A DNA stretch of 64,000 nt from IMG/VR virus record IMGVR_UViG_3300036768_001863, positions 62,001-126,000 of that record; one strand, 5' to 3'. The DNA is from a virus. The notes under the pieces are model-generated. The model made no database searches, was not told the origin of the DNA, and worked only from the letters and a program-made list of their open reading frames with translations. Position numbers and translations under genes: made by a program. Position 1 is the first letter of the stretch. Each line of letters opens with the position of its first letter. Shown here one piece after another: positions 60,773 to 64,000 of this stretch.

Positions 60773-63442
60773 CTAGCGACGGCCGCCACTTGCCAGCTGG
60801 GCCAGCGCCTGGGCATTGGCGGACACGCGGTCGCCGATGGAGCCTATCGCTCCGCCGAGCGTGCCGCCGGCCAGAATGCCTGGCAACAGGCGGAGCAGGG
60901 CCCCATACCTTCCTCCTAACCGACCACCGCCGACCGGCAGCCGTTGCAAGTGGCGTGGCAAGTTGCTCAGTCCCTGGGACGCCCGCAGGTAGGCGTTGCG
61001 CATGGCGGGCATGGCAGTTCTGGCAGGACTCAACAGGTGCTGGGCACCGGCACCGATCATGGAACCGATAGCGGCGCCGCCAATGCCGATGGGGCCGATG
61101 CCCTGGTCGTCAACTGCCTGGGGTTGCTGCTGCGCCGGGGCTGTCTGCGTGCCGAAGAAGAGCGCCTTCTTCGTCATCCGTTCCAGTTCCTTGGCGCCAC
61201 GGCTGACAGGCCCCGTGAAGGTGCGCTGCTTCGTGTACCGCAAGCGCGGTCTCGAAGGGAGGACATCCAAATCGGAATCCTCCTCATCGGCCTTCTTGGC
61301 CCAGGCCACCGTGCTGCGCGCTATCTTGGTCGCCAGCACGCCGCGCTGCTCGCCATTCAGGTGAGGATAGGCGGACCGGATCGCCCGCGTCAGCGACTTG
61401 CCGGCTAGCAGCTCGCTCTGGAGCTTGCGCACCTGCGCCGCCTTCTCCAGCGGCAGAACCCGGCAGATGTCATCCAGGTGGCTGCACATCAAACAGGCCG
61501 CCTGCTGCCGCACCAGGTCGCTCGCCTTCTTGACGACCGCCGAGCGCATGGCGTTCAACAGCAAGTCAGAAGCCCGCTTCTGCCGCCGCCGACGCCGGAG
61601 AAGGCGACCGATGCCGTAACCCGCCGAACCACCAGCACCCAGAAGACCGCCGCCAATTATCAAGGCGCGCGCTACCGGGTCCATCGACTCCCAATTCTTC
61701 TGGGCACTGTCCAGCAAGGGTGCAACACGCTCAGCGTAAAAGGCAGGGATGTCCTTCTCCACGAGCCCCCTGGCCCTCTCCTGCATCGCCTGCCAGCCCT
61801 CCTGAAGAGGAGCGCCAAACTGATTATACAGTTTCCGCAGCCAGCCAGGCTCTTCCTCCACATTGCTTGTCGTCGCACCACTGCCTGCAGCCGCACCACT
61901 GCCTGCAGACGCATCGCTCGCTGCGGCCGCATCGCTTGCCGCCGCAGCCGCATCGCCCGCTGCCTTCACGCCTCTTCTCTTGCGCAGACGCCGGAGAAGA
62001 CGGCTGAGGCCGTAACCCGACGCACCGCCAGCACCCAGAAGTCCGCCACCAACTATCAAGGCGCGCGCCAACGGGTCTAGCGACTCCCAATTCTTCTGGG
62101 CACTGTCCAGCAAGGGCGAAACACTCTCTGTGTAAAAGGCAGGGATGTCCTTTTCCACGAGCCCCCTGGCTCTGTCCTGCACCGCCTGCAAGCCCTCATT
62201 AAACCTGTTCACCAGGGGAGCGCCATGCTGCTCATACAGTTTCCGCAGCCAGCCAGGCTCTTCCTCCACGTTGCTTGTCGCCGCACCACTGCCTGCGGCC
62301 GCACCACTGCCTGCGGCCGCACCACTGCCTGCGGCCGCATCGCTTGCCGCCGCAGCTGCATCGCCCGCTTCCTTCTCGCCTCTTCTCTTGCGCCGGCGCC
62401 GGCGCTCTATCAGGCGATCCAGGCCGAAGCCGGCCAGGCCGCCAGCTCCCAGAAGTCCGCCGCCAATCAGCAGGGCACGGGTGGTCGGGTCCAGCTTGTC
62501 CAGCCCCAGTCTGCTCCCCAGACGGGACAGCCAGTTCAGACTACCGGAGTCATCAGGCGCTGTAGGCAGAGTTAGCAAGCTCTTCAGGCGGCGGAGATGC
62601 TCATCCTTGATAGGAGACGAAGCTAGCCCGCGATTCAGACGGTGGATAGACTCAGCAGCCGCGATAGGAGGAGAAGTTAGCCAGCGACTCAGGCTGCGAG
62701 AGAGAGGACCAATATAACTATTATCATTGGTAGGAGGCGAAAGTAGCTGGCTCTGCAGTTGCTCAATGTTCTTCAGATTGCGGCTAAACTCATCTCCGAC
62801 AGAATCCTGAGACGGAGGAGGTATCTGGCGTCGCAGGTTGCGGAAAAGCCCAAGATTATCATTATTGTTAGAAGGCGAACTATCATCCTTGGTAGGAGAA
62901 ATTAGCCAGCGCTGCAGGTGCTGCAGGTTGCGGAGAGGCTCCTCCTCAGCAAGAGGCTGAGGCGGAGCTAGATATTTCCTCATGTAGCCGCTGAGAGATG
63001 AATCAATAGGCTCTCCACGGGAAGGCGCGGCCATCTTTTGGAACCAAAGACGGCGCACCGCCGGCACGGTCGTCTCGTACAGCTCCTGGAGTCTCCTAGC
63101 CCCCAGGGAAGAACCGGAACCACCGGCCACCCCGGCCCTCTTCTCTCTTCTCCGTGCGTCCATGTCGATCCTCCGTCTGACGCCGGCGGACGTGCCGGCA
63201 GGAAACGTCTCCATGCCAGCCACTCCCCGGGCCGGCCCACCCAGCGCCGCCATGTCCGGCGCACCGTCCACGGCGCTGCACCTCTTCTCCCTCCCCTTCC
63301 CGTTCCCCTTCCCGTTCCCCTTCTTCTGGCCAACGCGCTCCGGCAAGTCCGCGTCGTCCGGGGTATGGGCCTCCCAGCGCCGCGCCATCTCCGGATCGTT
63401 GGCCCACATCCAGCGGCGCTGCGCCTCGCTACGAAAAGGCAT
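60773..63442 (-). CDS. Large virion-like protein with triplicated glycine-zipper module
   Basis: 889 residues. The ATG at 63442 (AGGGAG upstream) gives MPFRSEAQRRWMWANDPEMA, a start widely shared by phage proteins, so I prefer it to the longer frame. The centre has about three copies of a 150-residue module: ALIVGGGLLGAGGASGYGLS, a basic stretch, Ala/Ser/Gly spacer repeats, then EEEPGWLRKLY and ARGLVEKDIPAFY. The C-terminal part has helices and another Gly-rich segment. Probably a membrane-active or internal virion protein. Confidence 0.65.
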   Translation of the reverse strand: MPFRSEAQRRWMWANDPEMARRWEAHTPDDADLPERVGQKKGNGKGNGKGREKRCSAVDGAPDMAALGGPARGVAGMETFPAGTSAGVRRRIDMDARRREKRAGVAGGSGSSLGARRLQELYETTVPAVRRLWFQKMAAPSRGEPIDSSLSGYMRKYLAPPQPLAEEEPLRNLQHLQRWLISPTKDDSSPSNNNDNLGLFRNLRRQIPPPSQDSVGDEFSRNLKNIEQLQSQLLSPPTNDNSYIGPLSRSLSRWLTSPPIAAAESIHRLNRGLASSPIKDEHLRRLKSLLTLPTAPDDSGSLNWLSRLGSRLGLDKLDPTTRALLIGGGLLGAGGLAGFGLDRLIERRRRRKRRGEKEAGDAAAAASDAAAGSGAAAGSGAAAGSGAATSNVEEEPGWLRKLYEQHGAPLVNRFNEGLQAVQDRARGLVEKDIPAFYTESVSPLLDSAQKNWESLDPLARALIVGGGLLGAGGASGYGLSRLLRRLRKRRGVKAAGDAAAAASDAAAASDASAGSGAAAGSGATTSNVEEEPGWLRKLYNQFGAPLQEGWQAMQERARGLVEKDIPAFYAERVAPLLDSAQKNWESMDPVARALIIGGGLLGAGGSAGYGIGRLLRRRRRQKRASDLLLNAMRSAVVKKASDLVRQQAACLMCSHLDDICRVLPLEKAAQVRKLQSELLAGKSLTRAIRSAYPHLNGEQRGVLATKIARSTVAWAKKADEEDSDLDVLPSRPRLRYTKQRTFTGPVSRGAKELERMTKKALFFGTQTAPAQQQPQAVDDQGIGPIGIGGAAIGSMIGAGAQHLLSPARTAMPAMRNAYLRASQGLSNLPRHLQRLPVGGGRLGGRYGALLRLLPGILAGGTLGGAIGSIGDRVSANAQALAQLASGGRR
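61620..62480 (-). repeat. Intragenic repeats of the glycine-zipper module
   Basis: Long direct repeats visible in DNA, for example gcgcgc-accgggtc/gccaacgggtc followed by the same gactcccaattcttctgggc at 61688 and 62082. Shorter gcctgcggccgcaccact units sit between them (62287-62340). Confidence 0.8.
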
Positions 63443-63470
63443 GACTGGTTCTCCCTTCCTGTCGGCGCAA

Positions 63471-63998
63471 CTATCCTTCACCCCTACCTGCCGCTTCCTT
63501 ATCCCCGCCCTCTCCGTCCCGGAGGAAAAATCGGAGGCAGCGCTCCTCGGTGCCGGCCGGCAGGACGCCCCGGAACCGGTCCAGATAGGACAGCAAGGCC
63601 CCACGGAGAAGCTGACGGTCCACGGAAACGTGGACCTCCTGGTCCTCGTCGGTGCCCAACGTCAGACGGTAACGGCCGGTAGGGACCACTACCCCGGCAG
63701 CGGGACAGCGCAGGAACTGCCGCGCGCACAGGATGCGGAACAGACCGCCGCGCGTGTGCAGGGCGAGCGAGTTCTCCACCCACTCCGAGGACCAGCCGTC
63801 CGGGCCAGAGGAGACCGGCGGCGCCGCGTCCGTCTCTGCCTCGGACAGGAACCCTTCCAGATAGGCCACGCCAGCAAGCACCTGGCGCAGGCCGAACGCC
63901 AGCTCGGGGTGGTCTGTCTCCCGGAGTAGACCGTCCGCAAGTAGCAGCAGGCGCCGCAGCTCGCCACGGGACGGAAAGTTGGCGGGCAACACCGGCAT
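63471..63998 (-). CDS. Hypothetical protein, start near window edge
   Basis: 175 residues if the ATG at 63998 is used. The frame may begin further upstream outside the window. The N-terminal half is helical and Leu-rich (GELRRLLLLADGLLRETDHP). The second half looks beta-rich (VVVPTGRYRLTLGTDEDQEV). The C-terminus is charged and low-complexity. It precedes the triplicated-module gene by 28 nt. No family recognised. Confidence 0.5.
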   Translation of the reverse strand: MPVLPANFPSRGELRRLLLLADGLLRETDHPELAFGLRQVLAGVAYLEGFLSEAETDAAPPVSSGPDGWSSEWVENSLALHTRGGLFRILCARQFLRCPAAGVVVPTGRYRLTLGTDEDQEVHVSVDRQLLRGALLSYLDRFRGVLPAGTEERCLRFFLRDGEGGDKEAAGRGEG

Positions 63999-64000
63999 GG

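Overview
This window looks like part of the genome of a large, GC-rich tailed bacteriophage (jumbo-phage type). Every gene I can support lies on the minus strand, so transcription runs from position 64000 towards 1. Phage identity rests on an acidic scaffold-like gene cut by the left edge, a prohead-protease-like gene next to it, a run of large glycine-zipper or low-complexity proteins typical of virion internals, and phage-encoded bacterial-type RNA polymerase subunits. The host may be a planctomycete. Evidence for that is a HEAT-like 'DPDF.RREEAS..LE.LG' repeat protein (44252-44830), a second HEAT protein, a metacaspase and the base composition. This host call is inference.

Layout from the 5' side of transcription: 63998-56850 holds large virion-like proteins. 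56843-54577 is a Ro60/TROVE unit with its own promoter, a long structured leader that may encode a Y-type RNA, and a terminator. 54381-52283 holds a secreted-type cysteine protease, a CAP protein and a cupin. 52265-43912 and 38765-34806 hold glycan and surface-modification genes (GT2 and GT8 glycosyltransferases, DUF115-like and cytidylyltransferase-like proteins, a methyltransferase, HAD proteins, a sulfotransferase). 43845-43042 is a metacaspase with its own terminator. 42960-39650 is an array of four small accessory-gene cassettes separated by near-identical regulatory spacers. 39570-39057 is a promoter-to-terminator stretch without a convincing ORF, a candidate ncRNA. 34736-32498 holds small genes and a HAD-domain protein. 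32226-29413 is a class II (B12) ribonucleotide reductase with an intein. 29302-25297 holds small and membrane virion-like proteins. 25328-10484 holds the RNA polymerase genes interleaved with small genes. 10413-1 holds virion morphogenesis genes ending in protease and scaffold.

The most striking system is the RNA polymerase. The beta gene carries two full inteins plus the N-terminal half of a third. The C-terminal half of that third intein opens the next gene, whose extein is the last part of beta followed by beta'. Protein trans-splicing should therefore make one beta-beta' chain of about 1501 residues. The rest of beta' is encoded five genes further on, carries another mini-intein, and continues into an extension of about 830 residues that resembles the neighbouring virion proteins. 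This suggests, but does not prove, a polymerase attached to or packaged in the particle.

A second candidate novelty is the 39.6-43.0 kb cassette array. Each unrelated gene is framed by a repeated spacer (terminator, about 240 nt conserved leader, 7-bp inverted repeat), a hairpin before the start and a hairpin over the stop codon. The hairpin sequences differ but the base pairing is kept.
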